A DNA stretch of 64,000 nucleotides. Source: GCA-002726655 sp046582185. GTDB lineage: Bacteria; Pseudomonadota; Gammaproteobacteria; Pseudomonadales; Azotimanducaceae. This document shows, piece after piece, positions 25,875 through 34,760 of this stretch. A program made the translations under genes and the position numbers. Below the pieces are notes generated by a model that made no database searches, was not told the origin of the DNA, and was given only the letters and a program-made list of their open reading frames with translations. Position 1 is the stretch's first letter. Each line of letters begins with the position of its first letter. The stretch covers positions 90,422-154,421 of the forward strand of contig JAYGEX010000028.1 of the NCBI GenBank assembly GCA_046582185.1. Reading direction: 5' to 3'.

Positions 25875-27245
25875 TCAGGAAGTAAGAAGACGAAGCAGAT
25901 TCCTGTAGTCCTCATTAATGCTGCGCTCACTCTCTTTAAGTTCTTCTATTCGCCTGCAAGCATGTAGCACAGTCGTATGGTCCTTGCCTCCGAAGGCATC
26001 GCCTATCTCTGGCAAGCTATGGCTCGTCAATTCCTTTGCCAGTGCCATCGCTAACTGCCGTGGCCGTGCGATGGAACGATTGCGTTTCTTGGATTGCATG
26101 TCACTCATTCTTATCTTGTAATAATCAGCCACCGTTTTTTGAATATTATCTATGCCAACCTGTCGATCCTGAATGGCGATCAGATCCCTGAGAGAATCCC
26201 TTACCTGGTCAATACTGATATCTCTTCCAGTGAACTTTGCATTAGCGATGACGCGTTTCAGCGCACCTTCCAGTTCTCTAACATTTGAGCGAATCCTCTC
26301 GGCGATAAAAAATGCCGTATCATGAGTTAGAGGCACATTTTCCAATTCGGCCTTTTTCATCAAAATAGCTATTCGTGTCTCCAATTCAGGTGGCTCGACT
26401 GCTGCCGTCATACCCCACACAAACCGACTCTCGAGTCGCTCCTCCAGGCCCTGAATCTCCTTTGGATACCGATCACAGGTTAGTACTATCTGCCGCCCAT
26501 CTTCTTGTAAACGATTGAAAACATGGAAAAATTCTTCCTGGGATTTAGAGCCCTTAGCTAGAAACTGAATGTCATCCATCAGTAATACGTCAACAGAGCG
26601 ATAGTATTGAGTGAAGTCTGACATGGTCCCACGCTCTATCGCTCGAACCATATCCTCCATAAACCGTTGCGAGTACATATAGGCAACTTTTAGATTAGGA
26701 TGTCGTTCAACGATCGAATTGCCCACGGCATGCATCAAATGCGTCTTACCCAATCCGGAGCCACCGTAGAGCAATAACGGATTATATGAAGCTCCGCCGA
26801 CATTTTCAGATACCTGCACCGCTGCCGCTCTCGCCATCTCGTTGGAACTACCTTCCACAAATGTATCGAAGGTAAAACTCTTGTTTAGACCCAGGAGCGG
26901 ATAGAAATTTTCCCTTGTCGTCAGGCTATTCAAGCCCGGCTTCTTTTGACCCGATGATGGGTGGAATTCATCGGTCGCCTGACGCGCTTTGTTCTTACTC
27001 CCTATCTCCAGATTGAGGGACGCACTACCGTTTTCCGCGATAAGCTCTTTAATCCTTTGCAGGAACTGACTACTCACCTTGTCCTTAATATATTTATTGG
27101 GCGCTAACAGCGTGATATCCGAATCACTAGAAATCACCTGTAGTGGCCGAATCCAGGTGTTGTATTGCTTTGATGTCAATTCATCCTCAAGCACATACAG
27201 ACACTTTTGCCAGATTGATACCCCCACAAATCCCCCACTATCCAT
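25875..27245 (-). CDS. dnaA: Chromosomal replication initiator protein DnaA
   Basis: DnaA is an AAA+ protein that binds DnaA boxes and melts the origin. The protein is 456 aa. Domain I is at 9-85 (SIWQKCLYVLEDEL) and a variable linker at about 85-120. The AAA+ domain carries Walker A GGSGLGKT at 161-168 and Walker B LLMDDIQFL near 226. The C-terminal DNA-binding domain has the signature GKDHTTVLHACRRIEEL. The ATG at 27245 lacks a clear ribosome site. A GTG six codons later is an alternative. It is divergent from rpmH across the origin. Confidence 0.97.
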   Translation of the reverse strand: MDSGGFVGVSIWQKCLYVLEDELTSKQYNTWIRPLQVISSDSDITLLAPNKYIKDKVSSQFLQRIKELIAENGSASLNLEIGSKNKARQATDEFHPSSGQKKPGLNSLTTRENFYPLLGLNKSFTFDTFVEGSSNEMARAAAVQVSENVGGASYNPLLLYGGSGLGKTHLMHAVGNSIVERHPNLKVAYMYSQRFMEDMVRAIERGTMSDFTQYYRSVDVLLMDDIQFLAKGSKSQEEFFHVFNRLQEDGRQIVLTCDRYPKEIQGLEERLESRFVWGMTAAVEPPELETRIAILMKKAELENVPLTHDTAFFIAERIRSNVRELEGALKRVIANAKFTGRDISIDQVRDSLRDLIAIQDRQVGIDNIQKTVADYYKIRMSDMQSKKRNRSIARPRQLAMALAKELTSHSLPEIGDAFGGKDHTTVLHACRRIEELKESERSINEDYRNLLRLLTS

Positions 27246-27480
27246 ATAGTTTTTTATTTTAGATTGGATCTAATTACTTCGAACGATCCAATTAGCACGA
27301 AATTCCTAATATGAGCCTATAAATACGAACTGATTAACACAAACGTATTAACACGAGCTAACTGAAATAATCAGAACTTGGTCCACGTGATATACAGCCT
27401 CGATCTATCACCTGAGAGTATATCCGACGGTGGTACTTTCTAACGACAATTAGCCCATCTCGCCGCTACGAATAATACAT
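27246..27480. other. dnaA upstream/leader region
   Basis: This stretch is non-coding and AT-rich, lying between dnaA and the DnaA-box cluster. It holds an inverted repeat, ATTGGATC (27263-27270) with GATCCAAT (27285-27292), and a degenerate parS-like sequence, TGGTCCACGTGATATA (27379-27394, three mismatches to parS). I could not place the dnaA promoter with confidence. Confidence 0.6.
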
Positions 27481-27830
27481 CCATTTGTTAGTCCAAGCCA
27501 AGCGTTCAAAACAAATAGTTTTGTAAATTTCCTATATTTTTCAATAATTTATACACGACCTAGGGAGATATGCCGTGACTAAGCTGTGTACAAGCTGTGT
27601 ATAAAAGATAGTACTTATCCACAAGCATATTAGCTGTGGATAAATGGGAGCTTTATACCCAGGATATCACCAGAATGTATTCAGCTCGTACATAATTAAC
27701 TACCAGAGTTATGCTTGATGTAAACAATTGAAAACTGTAGTAATAAACGACTAATCCACAGCTTCAGCCCTCTTAATAAAAACAATAATAATAAATTTAT
27801 ATATATAACTATATTTTATTAAAAGAAGAA
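27481..27830. other. oriC: Chromosomal replication origin (oriC)
   Basis: The region lies between divergent dnaA and rpmH and carries clustered DnaA boxes. Perfect TTATCCACA occurs at 27615-27623 (plus) and 27635-27643 (minus), and TTATACACA at 27596-27604 (minus). Boxes with one mismatch lie at 27549-27557, 27585-27593 and 27752-27760. Next to the cluster, 27773-27825 is almost pure A/T and fits a DNA unwinding element. Position, box density and the AT-rich segment all agree. The exact boundaries are inferred. Confidence 0.88.
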
Positions 27831-27884
27831 TCCATCAGCAAATTAGCAAAAAGACAATTAATATTGATATATGCACAGAGACAA

Positions 27885-27913
27885 TTGACTAAGATTCTGT
27901 TCTTCATTAGAAT
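27885..27913 (+). promoter_or_regulatory. rpmH promoter
   Basis: TTGACT (27885-27890), a 17-base spacer and TAGAAT (27908-27913) make a near-consensus sigma-70 promoter. It lies about 40 bases upstream of rpmH and should drive rpmH-rnpA-yidD-yidC. Confidence 0.75.
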
Positions 27914-27952
27914 CCCCGCTCTTTTTTCCCCCATGCAGACTGGTATAAACCA

Positions 27953-28087
27953 ATGAAAAGAACTTTTCAACCAAGTGTACTTAAGAGAAAACGGGCACAT
28001 GGTTTCCGTTCCAGAATGTCCACGAAAGCTGGCCGTCTTGTTATCAAACGTCGTCGGGCAAAAGGCCGCAAGGTCCTGACTGCTTGA
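27953..28087 (+). CDS. rpmH: 50S ribosomal protein L34
   Basis: This is a small basic ribosomal protein of 44 aa, with MKRTFQPSVLKRKRAHGFR at the N terminus and a lysine/arginine-rich remainder ending KVLTA. This length and sequence are standard for bacterial L34. It sits in the universal rpmH-rnpA order next to the origin and 42 bases before rnpA. The ribosome binding site is weak. Confidence 0.98.
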   Translation: MKRTFQPSVLKRKRAHGFRSRMSTKAGRLVIKRRRAKGRKVLTA

Positions 28088-28128
28088 TTCCTTGCTAACA
28101 GCCAATGGCTATTGGCTGGGCATGACAA

Positions 28129-28500
28129 ATGTCCCTTCAGGCTTTTCCTGACTCAAAACGACTCAGAACTTCGACAGAATTTGATCTTGTTTTCAAAAAC
28201 AATCAATATCGGGTAAGCACACCTGAATTTCTTTTCCTGGCAAAAGAGAATCAAGTCAAGATGAAACGGTTGGGCATGGTGGTCGCTAAAAGGAACACAA
28301 CTCGAGCAGTAGATCGAAACTGTCTCAAACGCTTGATCAGAGAAGTCTTCAGGTGTGTAGAATTACCGTCTTTGGATATTGTCGTATTGACACGAAGCAG
28401 GGCGAATGGTCGATCAAACTCAGCCTTGACCGATATCCTTGAACAATCTTTCGGTAGCTTGTCTATGCAATTTACTAATCACGGAAAAGTTCATAAGTGA
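28129..28500 (+). CDS. rnpA: Ribonuclease P protein component
   Basis: This is the basic protein cofactor of RNase P, which trims tRNA 5' leaders together with the M1 RNA. The protein is 123 aa. The RNR-type signature appears as NRAV-like RAVDRNCLKRLIREVFR in the centre, preceded by RLGMVVAKRNT. The stop overlaps the GTG of yidD (GTGA), so translation is coupled. Confidence 0.96.
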   Translation: MSLQAFPDSKRLRTSTEFDLVFKNNQYRVSTPEFLFLAKENQVKMKRLGMVVAKRNTTRAVDRNCLKRLIREVFRCVELPSLDIVVLTRSRANGRSNSALTDILEQSFGSLSMQFTNHGKVHK

Positions 28501-28832
28501 AGCTTGTTCTCACCAAATTGATCTGGCTCTACCAGATTACGCTCAGTAGCGTACTCGGTCAGCGATGTCGTTTTTACCCCAGCTGCTCTGAATATGCTAT
28601 CGAAGCAATTGAGAAGCATGGCGTTGCCAGGGGCTCGCTGCTGGCGGCAACAAGAATATGCAAGTGTCATCCCTTTCACGACGGAGGGGTTGATTTAGTG
28701 CCAGAAAAGAACAGCTTAAAGAGCCCTTTAAACCACTCTTTAAGAAGCATGGCGACAATGAGTATCACCCCGAATTATGCCGTTCCAAAGGGTGTCGAAT
28801 CCAACACGGCGGTAAAGGGGATAGGTCAATAA
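28497..28832 (+). CDS. yidD: Membrane protein insertion efficiency factor YidD
   Basis: YidD is a small membrane-associated protein that aids YidC-dependent insertion. The protein is 111 aa with a GTG start overlapping rnpA. The family core CRFYPSCSEYAIEAIEKHG and CHPFHDGGVDLVP is complete by residue 70. About 40 further residues, rich in Ser, Pro and Asn and without recognisable similarity, extend it beyond the roughly 85 aa of E. coli YidD. The stop overlaps the yidC ATG by one base. Confidence 0.94.
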   Translation: MKLVLTKLIWLYQITLSSVLGQRCRFYPSCSEYAIEAIEKHGVARGSLLAATRICKCHPFHDGGVDLVPEKNSLKSPLNHSLRSMATMSITPNYAVPKGVESNTAVKGIGQ

Positions 28833-30511
28833 TGGACATTCAGCGGATTGTTATCCTGATTGGCCTGGCGGTGAGTTCCTATATGCTTGTTCTCGCATGG
28901 AATGAAGACTACGGTAATGGAGCTGTGAACGCTCAAGTGGAGCAGCCGATTGTTTCAACTTCGACTCCGCAAATCACTTCTGACGACCTGCCCAATGTAA
29001 CAGGAATAAGTGACGCTTCTGATCTTGTACCGACGATCGAAGCCGATGTTTCTATCAGTGCTCCTCAACAGCAGTTGCAATCGAACCCGAATATCGTCGT
29101 CAATACCGATGTACTTCAGCTAACTATAGATCTTGTTGGCGGCGACATTATTAGTGTTGCTTTACCTAAATATCCGGCGAATCTTGACACGCCCGACATA
29201 CCCTTCCTGTTGGTAGATCCGAGAAATTCCTATGCGGCTCAAAGTGGTTTGATTGGACCTGATGGCATTGATAAATCAGGCAATCGTCCACTTTATCAAG
29301 CCGCGCAAAGCTCTTATGAATTGCTTGATAGTGATAGCCTGGAGGTGGATCTTACTTTCATAAACGAAGCAAATGTTGTCATCAAGAAGCGATTTACCTT
29401 CCATCCCAGCGACTATCTGATCGACGTAAAATATATTGTTAATAACACTTCATATGAGGATATGAATGTTGCTCTTTTTTCGCAAATAAAGCGGGATGGT
29501 CAAGAGCCGGTTGAAGCAAATACCAACGCCATGGGCCTGCGCCCTTTTGTTGGCGGCGCAACTCATACTACTGAGGAACTGTACAACAAGCTGACCTTTG
29601 AGGACATTTCTGAAGATGGATACAAGGGTAAATACGACGGTGGATATATTGCCATGGTCCAGCACTATTTCGTCAGTGCATGGGTACCAGTCGGAGAAGG
29701 TTCATATAGCTATCAGATGCGGAAATTATCCGGGCAGGATATTTACTTTCTTGGATTTACCACGCCAATGTTGAATATTCCACCGGGTAGCATTGGAGAG
29801 ATTGCTGCAAAATTTTATGTGGGGCCGAAGGATCAATACCGCCTGGAAGAGATAGCGGAAGGGCTCGACCTTACCGTCGATTACGGATTTCTCTGGTGGC
29901 TTGCCAAACCCCTGTTTTACTTGCTAACGATGATACACGGAGTCTTTAATAACTGGGGTATCGCAATAATATTACTTACCGTTGTAGTAAAGACCTTATT
30001 ATTTCCGTTGTCAGCAGCCAGCTTCAGATCCATGGCAAAGATGAGAAAATTGCAGCCGGAAATGACTCGACTGAAAGAGCACTACGGTGACGACAAGCAA
30101 AAATTTTCTCAGGCAATGATGGATCTCTACAAGAAGGAAGGCGCTAATCCACTTGGTGGCTGTTTCCCGATGTTACTGCAAATGCCTGTATTTTTGGCCT
30201 TGTACTGGACGCTGATGGAAAGTGTCGAATTACGTCACGCCCCATTTATGTTGTGGATTAATGATCTTTCAGTGATGGACCCATACTTTGTTCTACCCAT
30301 ACTCATGGGTGGTTCTATGTTCCTAACTCAAATGATGCAACCAGAACCACCTGATCCTACTCAGGCCAAGGTCATGAAGATGATGCCTATTATGTTCACC
30401 TTCTTTTTCCTTTGGTTCCCATCAGGCCTTGTACTTTATTGGCTCGTGAACAATATTCTGTCTGTATTACAACAATGGTTTGTTACCCGTCAGGTAGAAA
30501 AAGCCGGTTAA
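28832..30511 (+). CDS. yidC: Membrane protein insertase YidC
   Basis: YidC inserts and folds inner-membrane proteins with or without SecYEG, including the Fo c subunit encoded further along. The protein is 559 aa, the long Gram-negative form. It has an N-terminal helix (about 5-22), a low-complexity linker, a large periplasmic beta domain (about 85-335), and the conserved five-helix core from about 345 that ends in the basic tail. GGCFPMLLQMPVFLALYW is a core motif. Confidence 0.97.
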   Translation: MDIQRIVILIGLAVSSYMLVLAWNEDYGNGAVNAQVEQPIVSTSTPQITSDDLPNVTGISDASDLVPTIEADVSISAPQQQLQSNPNIVVNTDVLQLTIDLVGGDIISVALPKYPANLDTPDIPFLLVDPRNSYAAQSGLIGPDGIDKSGNRPLYQAAQSSYELLDSDSLEVDLTFINEANVVIKKRFTFHPSDYLIDVKYIVNNTSYEDMNVALFSQIKRDGQEPVEANTNAMGLRPFVGGATHTTEELYNKLTFEDISEDGYKGKYDGGYIAMVQHYFVSAWVPVGEGSYSYQMRKLSGQDIYFLGFTTPMLNIPPGSIGEIAAKFYVGPKDQYRLEEIAEGLDLTVDYGFLWWLAKPLFYLLTMIHGVFNNWGIAIILLTVVVKTLLFPLSAASFRSMAKMRKLQPEMTRLKEHYGDDKQKFSQAMMDLYKKEGANPLGGCFPMLLQMPVFLALYWTLMESVELRHAPFMLWINDLSVMDPYFVLPILMGGSMFLTQMMQPEPPDPTQAKVMKMMPIMFTFFFLWFPSGLVLYWLVNNILSVLQQWFVTRQVEKAG

Positions 30512-30569
30512 TCTGGCGGCCACCCACCGCTGATTTAAGCTGGGATCTGAAGCAGATGGCTATGTGCAC

Positions 30570-31937
30570 ATGAGTAAACATTTAGTTGAAAAGGATACGA
30601 TAGTTGCCCAGGCAACTCCTCCTGGCAAAGGCGGAATCGGTGTCATCAGACTATCCGGATCCATGGTTCCTGAACTTGCTAATGCCTTACTAGGTTCACT
30701 ACCGTCGCCCCGGATGGCGACCTATCGACATTTCCTGGACAAAAACGGTACTGCCATCGATCAGGGGATTGCCCTGTATTTCAAGGCACCAAATTCCTTT
30801 ACTGGTGAACACGTACTTGAATTACAAGGCCATGGAGGCTCAGTCGTCCTGGGCATGGTACTCGAACGGTGCGTTGCGCTTGGCGCTCGATTAGCCAATC
30901 CAGGGGAGTTCAGTGAGCGTGCTTTTCTAAATGACAAGATAGATCTGGCGCAGGCGGAAGCCATTGCAGATCTCATTGATAGTGCGAGCACTGCTGCCGC
31001 TCGTGGTGCACTAAAATCCCTTCAAGGTGAGTTTTCGAAGCAGATCAAAATTCTAAATGAAAGAGTTATAAAACTAAGGATGTACGTAGAGGCAGCGATT
31101 GATTTCCCAGAGGAGGAAATCGATTTTCTGGCTGAAGACAAAGTAGAGATTGAAATTAACGAGATTCTGGAAACATTCTCAGAAATTGCCAAACAAGCTC
31201 ATCAAGGGGTCATGCTAAGAGAGGGCGTTAGTCTAGTCATAGCCGGTCGCCCAAATGCGGGAAAATCCAGCTTGATGAATATCTTAACCGGGCGAGACTC
31301 TTCAATTGTCACTAGCATAGCCGGAACAACCAGAGATATTATCGATGAACACATCCATCTTGATGGCCTGCCCTTAAGGCTTATTGATACCGCCGGTATT
31401 AGAGAAGCTGCTGACGAGATAGAAGAGGAAGGATTAAGGCGAGCACTAAATGAAATTGAACGAGCGGATAGGCTCCTGCTTGTTGTTGACTGCAATGAAG
31501 AAAAGGGCGCTATCGCCGAAAAAATTGAAGAAGTCCGGGGCGAGATACCCTCCGAAATACCAACGACAATTATCCTTAACAAGATTGACCTAAACAGCGC
31601 CTGGCAAACAGAGATTCCGGATGGGGTTGAATGGCTTGGAGTCTCGGCCAAGACCGGTGAGGGAATGCAATACCTAAGAGAATACTTAAAGGAGGTCCTC
31701 GGCTATACGGTTCCGGAATCAGGTACATTTATCGCCCGATCTCGTCATGTAAACGCTCTGCGCCGTGCAACAAGCCTGGTGGAAGCTGGCAGGAGATGCC
31801 TAATTGAAGACAATGCCGGTGAATTGTTGGCCGAGGAATTGAAAATTTGTCAGCGAGTCCTGGGTGAGATCACCGGTGAGTTTACGAGTGATGATCTTCT
31901 CGGAAGGATATTTTCAAGCTTCTGCATCGGAAAATAG
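30570..31937 (+). CDS. mnmE: tRNA uridine-5-carboxymethylaminomethyl modification GTPase
   Basis: MnmE acts with MnmG to make the cmnm5 group on U34 of several tRNAs. I use the ATG at 30570 (455 aa). A GTG two codons earlier is possible. The N-terminal tetrahydrofolate-binding domain begins DTIVAQATPPGKGGIGVIRLSG-like, followed by a helical domain carrying the G domain: GRPNAGKSS (G1), a TTRD switch, DTAG (G3) and NKID (G4). The C terminus ends with the required CIGK motif. MnmG is the second gene downstream region, 277 bases away. Confidence 0.97.
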   Translation: MSKHLVEKDTIVAQATPPGKGGIGVIRLSGSMVPELANALLGSLPSPRMATYRHFLDKNGTAIDQGIALYFKAPNSFTGEHVLELQGHGGSVVLGMVLERCVALGARLANPGEFSERAFLNDKIDLAQAEAIADLIDSASTAAARGALKSLQGEFSKQIKILNERVIKLRMYVEAAIDFPEEEIDFLAEDKVEIEINEILETFSEIAKQAHQGVMLREGVSLVIAGRPNAGKSSLMNILTGRDSSIVTSIAGTTRDIIDEHIHLDGLPLRLIDTAGIREAADEIEEEGLRRALNEIERADRLLLVVDCNEEKGAIAEKIEEVRGEIPSEIPTTIILNKIDLNSAWQTEIPDGVEWLGVSAKTGEGMQYLREYLKEVLGYTVPESGTFIARSRHVNALRRATSLVEAGRRCLIEDNAGELLAEELKICQRVLGEITGEFTSDDLLGRIFSSFCIGK

Positions 31938-32214
31938 GCTGATTTACGCGCTATTTATTTTGCGGGGTCATTAGTTTGTTCTTGTCCGCAATTAAAAATC
32001 TTCTGTGCCAGCCACTTTGTAAGTGGTTGATTTAACAGCCAAATTTTAACTGTATGTTGTAAATTCAGCTGAATATATGCGATTACCGGATAGGGACTGG
32101 TTCCGGTGTAATCAAGCAAGAGTCAATTTCTTCTCAAACAAAACTAGTCAAATGGTGCAGCAACCGTATACTTGTCATCCGATTTTTGACCCGGACTTTT
32201 AGCCAAATACAGCT
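31938..32214. other. mnmE-mnmG spacer with a small hairpin
   Basis: There is no gene here. A stem of eight pairs (one wobble) with a TGT loop lies at 32010-32028 and is followed by TGATTT. It could weakly terminate or stabilise the mnmE transcript. No clear ribosome binding site precedes mnmG. Confidence 0.4.
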
Positions 32215-34131
32215 ATGCTAAACCGAAGCGAACAATTTGACGTCATTGTGATAGGTGGTGGCCATGCTGGAACTGAAGCGGCGCTTGCAGCAGCAAGGAC
32301 AGGCGTCAAAACCCTTCTTGTCACACAGAATATTGAGACATTAGGCCAGATGTCATGTAATCCGGCCATTGGTGGTATCGGCAAGAGTCATCTGGTCAAA
32401 GAAATAGATGCGCTGGGCGGCATAATGGCGCTTGCAGCAGATCATGCAGGCATCCACTTTCGCGTATTAAATGGTCGCAAAGGCCCAGCGGTAAGAGCAA
32501 CCCGAGCCCAGGCAGATCGGGCGCTATACAAGGGCTACATTCGTTCCGCGCTGGAACAGCAGCCTAATCTAAGGATATTTCAACAAACCGTCGCCGATCT
32601 CGTCGTTGATGGAGATCGTGTATCAGGCGTTGTTACGACCATGGGATTGAAATTTTCGGCCAGCACCGTAGTACTGACGGTTGGTACTTTTCTCGGCGGC
32701 GTCATCCATGTTGGTATGGACAAACAGGAAGGTGGTCGTGCCGGTGATGCAGCCAGTAACCGACTAGCGGCACGATTAAGGGAGCTACCTTTTTCTGTCA
32801 GTCGACTAAAAACAGGCACGCCGCCACGTATTGATGGCAAAACCGTTGATTTTAGTGAGCTGGAAGAGCAGCCGGGTGATGAACCACGCCCGGTCATGTC
32901 CTATTTGTCAGAACGAGCGGATCATCCGCAGCAAGTCTCTTGTTTTATTACGCATACAAATGAACAGACTCATGAGCTGATTAGCAATAGCCTCGATCGA
33001 TCACCCCTATTCACCGGTGAAATTGACGGCGTTGGCCCGCGCTATTGTCCTTCGATTGAAGATAAGGTGGTTCGCTTTAGTGATAAGGCATCCCACCAGA
33101 TATTTATTGAGCCCGAGGGTTTAGGCACAACAGAACTTTATCCCAATGGCATTTCCACCAGTTTGCCATTTGATGTACAGCTTGATTTCGTCAGGACTAT
33201 CAAAGGTTTTGAACAGGCCCACATTACCCGTCCTGGCTACGCGATTGAATATGACTTCTTTGAGCCGCGTGATTTGAAGCCCACATTGGAGACCAGGCAT
33301 TTGCAGGGTTTGTACTTTGCCGGGCAGATCAATGGTACAACCGGATATGAAGAGGCTGCCGCTCAAGGTCTGATCGCCGGGCTGAATGCAGCCAGGAGAT
33401 CGGTTGGAAAAGAAGGTTGGTGTCCGTCGCGGAGTGAGGCCTATATCGGGGTCCTTATCGATGACTTAGTTACCATGGGTACGAAGGAACCGTATCGAAT
33501 GTTTACCAGCCGCGCAGAGTATCGTCTTATCCTGCGTCAGGACAATGCAGATCGCAGATTGACTGAAGCGGGCCGAGCGATGGATCTTGTTGATGATCAG
33601 CGGTGGCAGCAATTTTGTCAGAAGCAAAATTCCATCGACAAAGAAGCGCAGCGACTGGGTGAGATCATCGTTCATCCTGGTGATCAGAAAATTGAGGCCA
33701 TGCTGGGTCAATCCATGAACAGGGAATACCGACTAATCGAGTTGCTGAAGCGGCCCAATGTTCATATCGAGCCTTTGCTTAAAGCCAGTGGCCTGGTGCT
33801 TTCCAGCGCCGTGGTTAACGAGCAAATTGAGATTGACTGTAAATACGAGGGATATATTTCCCGCCAGCAAGAGGAAATTGACCGGGTTTCTGCGCAGCAA
33901 GAGACCGGCATTCCCGAGAATATTGACTACAAAGAGATTAGAGGGCTGTCAAATGAGGTGTGCCAGAAGCTTGAAGAAGTTAGGCCTGTCACAATAGGGC
34001 AGGCAGGCAGAATTTCCGGCGTCACTCCTGCAGCGGTATCTTTGCTACTCGTCTATCTAAAAAAACGGAATCGACTGGTTCGTCCTGGCAGGGAAGCCGT
34101 CCATAGTGCAGGCTCAGTAAAGCTGGCCTGA
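32215..34131 (+). CDS. mnmG: tRNA uridine-5-carboxymethylaminomethyl modification enzyme, FAD-dependent
   Basis: MnmG (GidA) is the FAD/NADH partner of MnmE in U34 modification. The protein is 638 aa. The FAD-binding loop GGGHAGTEAA lies at 13-22. GGIGKSHLVKEIDALGG and the C-terminal helical domain (RLTEAGRAMDLV onward) that contacts MnmE are complete. Its stop overlaps the rsmG ATG by one base (TGATG). Confidence 0.97.
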   Translation: MLNRSEQFDVIVIGGGHAGTEAALAAARTGVKTLLVTQNIETLGQMSCNPAIGGIGKSHLVKEIDALGGIMALAADHAGIHFRVLNGRKGPAVRATRAQADRALYKGYIRSALEQQPNLRIFQQTVADLVVDGDRVSGVVTTMGLKFSASTVVLTVGTFLGGVIHVGMDKQEGGRAGDAASNRLAARLRELPFSVSRLKTGTPPRIDGKTVDFSELEEQPGDEPRPVMSYLSERADHPQQVSCFITHTNEQTHELISNSLDRSPLFTGEIDGVGPRYCPSIEDKVVRFSDKASHQIFIEPEGLGTTELYPNGISTSLPFDVQLDFVRTIKGFEQAHITRPGYAIEYDFFEPRDLKPTLETRHLQGLYFAGQINGTTGYEEAAAQGLIAGLNAARRSVGKEGWCPSRSEAYIGVLIDDLVTMGTKEPYRMFTSRAEYRLILRQDNADRRLTEAGRAMDLVDDQRWQQFCQKQNSIDKEAQRLGEIIVHPGDQKIEAMLGQSMNREYRLIELLKRPNVHIEPLLKASGLVLSSAVVNEQIEIDCKYEGYISRQQEEIDRVSAQQETGIPENIDYKEIRGLSNEVCQKLEEVRPVTIGQAGRISGVTPAAVSLLLVYLKKRNRLVRPGREAVHSAGSVKLA

Positions 34132-34760
34132 TGCAAATTGTAGAGCAGATACTGAAGGGTTTGGAGCAACTCCCCTTTCACACCGATAATAGTCTGGCTG
34201 AACGCTCTGCAGCTTTTCTTGAGCAATTGGCACGATGGAACAAAACCTTTAATTTAACCGCCATTAGATCGGTGGAAGATATGATCGGTCATCATCTTAT
34301 GGACTCATTTTCCATTGCGCCTTTTATCAAGCAATCAAAAATCATTGACGTTGGCAGTGGCGCAGGGTTTCCTGGTCTGCCGCTGGCGATGTTGTATCCG
34401 GATAGAGAGTTTGTACTCATTGATTCCAATGGCAAAAAGACGCGATTCATCACTCAGGTTGTTTTCAATTTGGAGATCAGCAACGTAGAGGTTGTTCACA
34501 GCCGCGCCCAGGATATCGTAGAGCGAACCTTCGACCATGTATTGTGCAGAGCTGTGGCATCCCTTCCGGACATTGCCTCCATGGTGACTCACCTTGTGGC
34601 GGACAAGGGAAATGTGCTTGCCCAAAAGGGTAAGATCGGTGACGACACGACCTTGCCGCAGAATTCTCCCCTTAAGATTCAACAGATCATTGATATCAAT
34701 GTACCCCTGGTTGATGGCGAACGATGTATGGTAGAAATGATTCACAGGAAGGCCAGTTAA
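34131..34760 (+). CDS. rsmG: 16S rRNA (guanine(527)-N(7))-methyltransferase
   Basis: RsmG (GidB) makes m7G527 in 16S rRNA. The protein is 209 aa. The SAM-binding segment DVGSGAGFPGLPLAMLYP lies near 70-87, and KWNKTFNLT-like (WNKTFNLTAI) precedes it. It sits between mnmG and parA and overlaps each by one base, so the mnmG-rsmG-parA-parB run is translationally coupled. Confidence 0.96.
   Translation: MQIVEQILKGLEQLPFHTDNSLAERSAAFLEQLARWNKTFNLTAIRSVEDMIGHHLMDSFSIAPFIKQSKIIDVGSGAGFPGLPLAMLYPDREFVLIDSNGKKTRFITQVVFNLEISNVEVVHSRAQDIVERTFDHVLCRAVASLPDIASMVTHLVADKGNVLAQKGKIGDDTTLPQNSPLKIQQIIDINVPLVDGERCMVEMIHRKAS

Noticed and set aside
27246..27952. A tRNA, small RNA or gene within the origin region
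   Set aside because: No cloverleaf or coding frame with support was found. The open frame at 27809-28105 on the minus strand is antisense to rpmH and its promoter.
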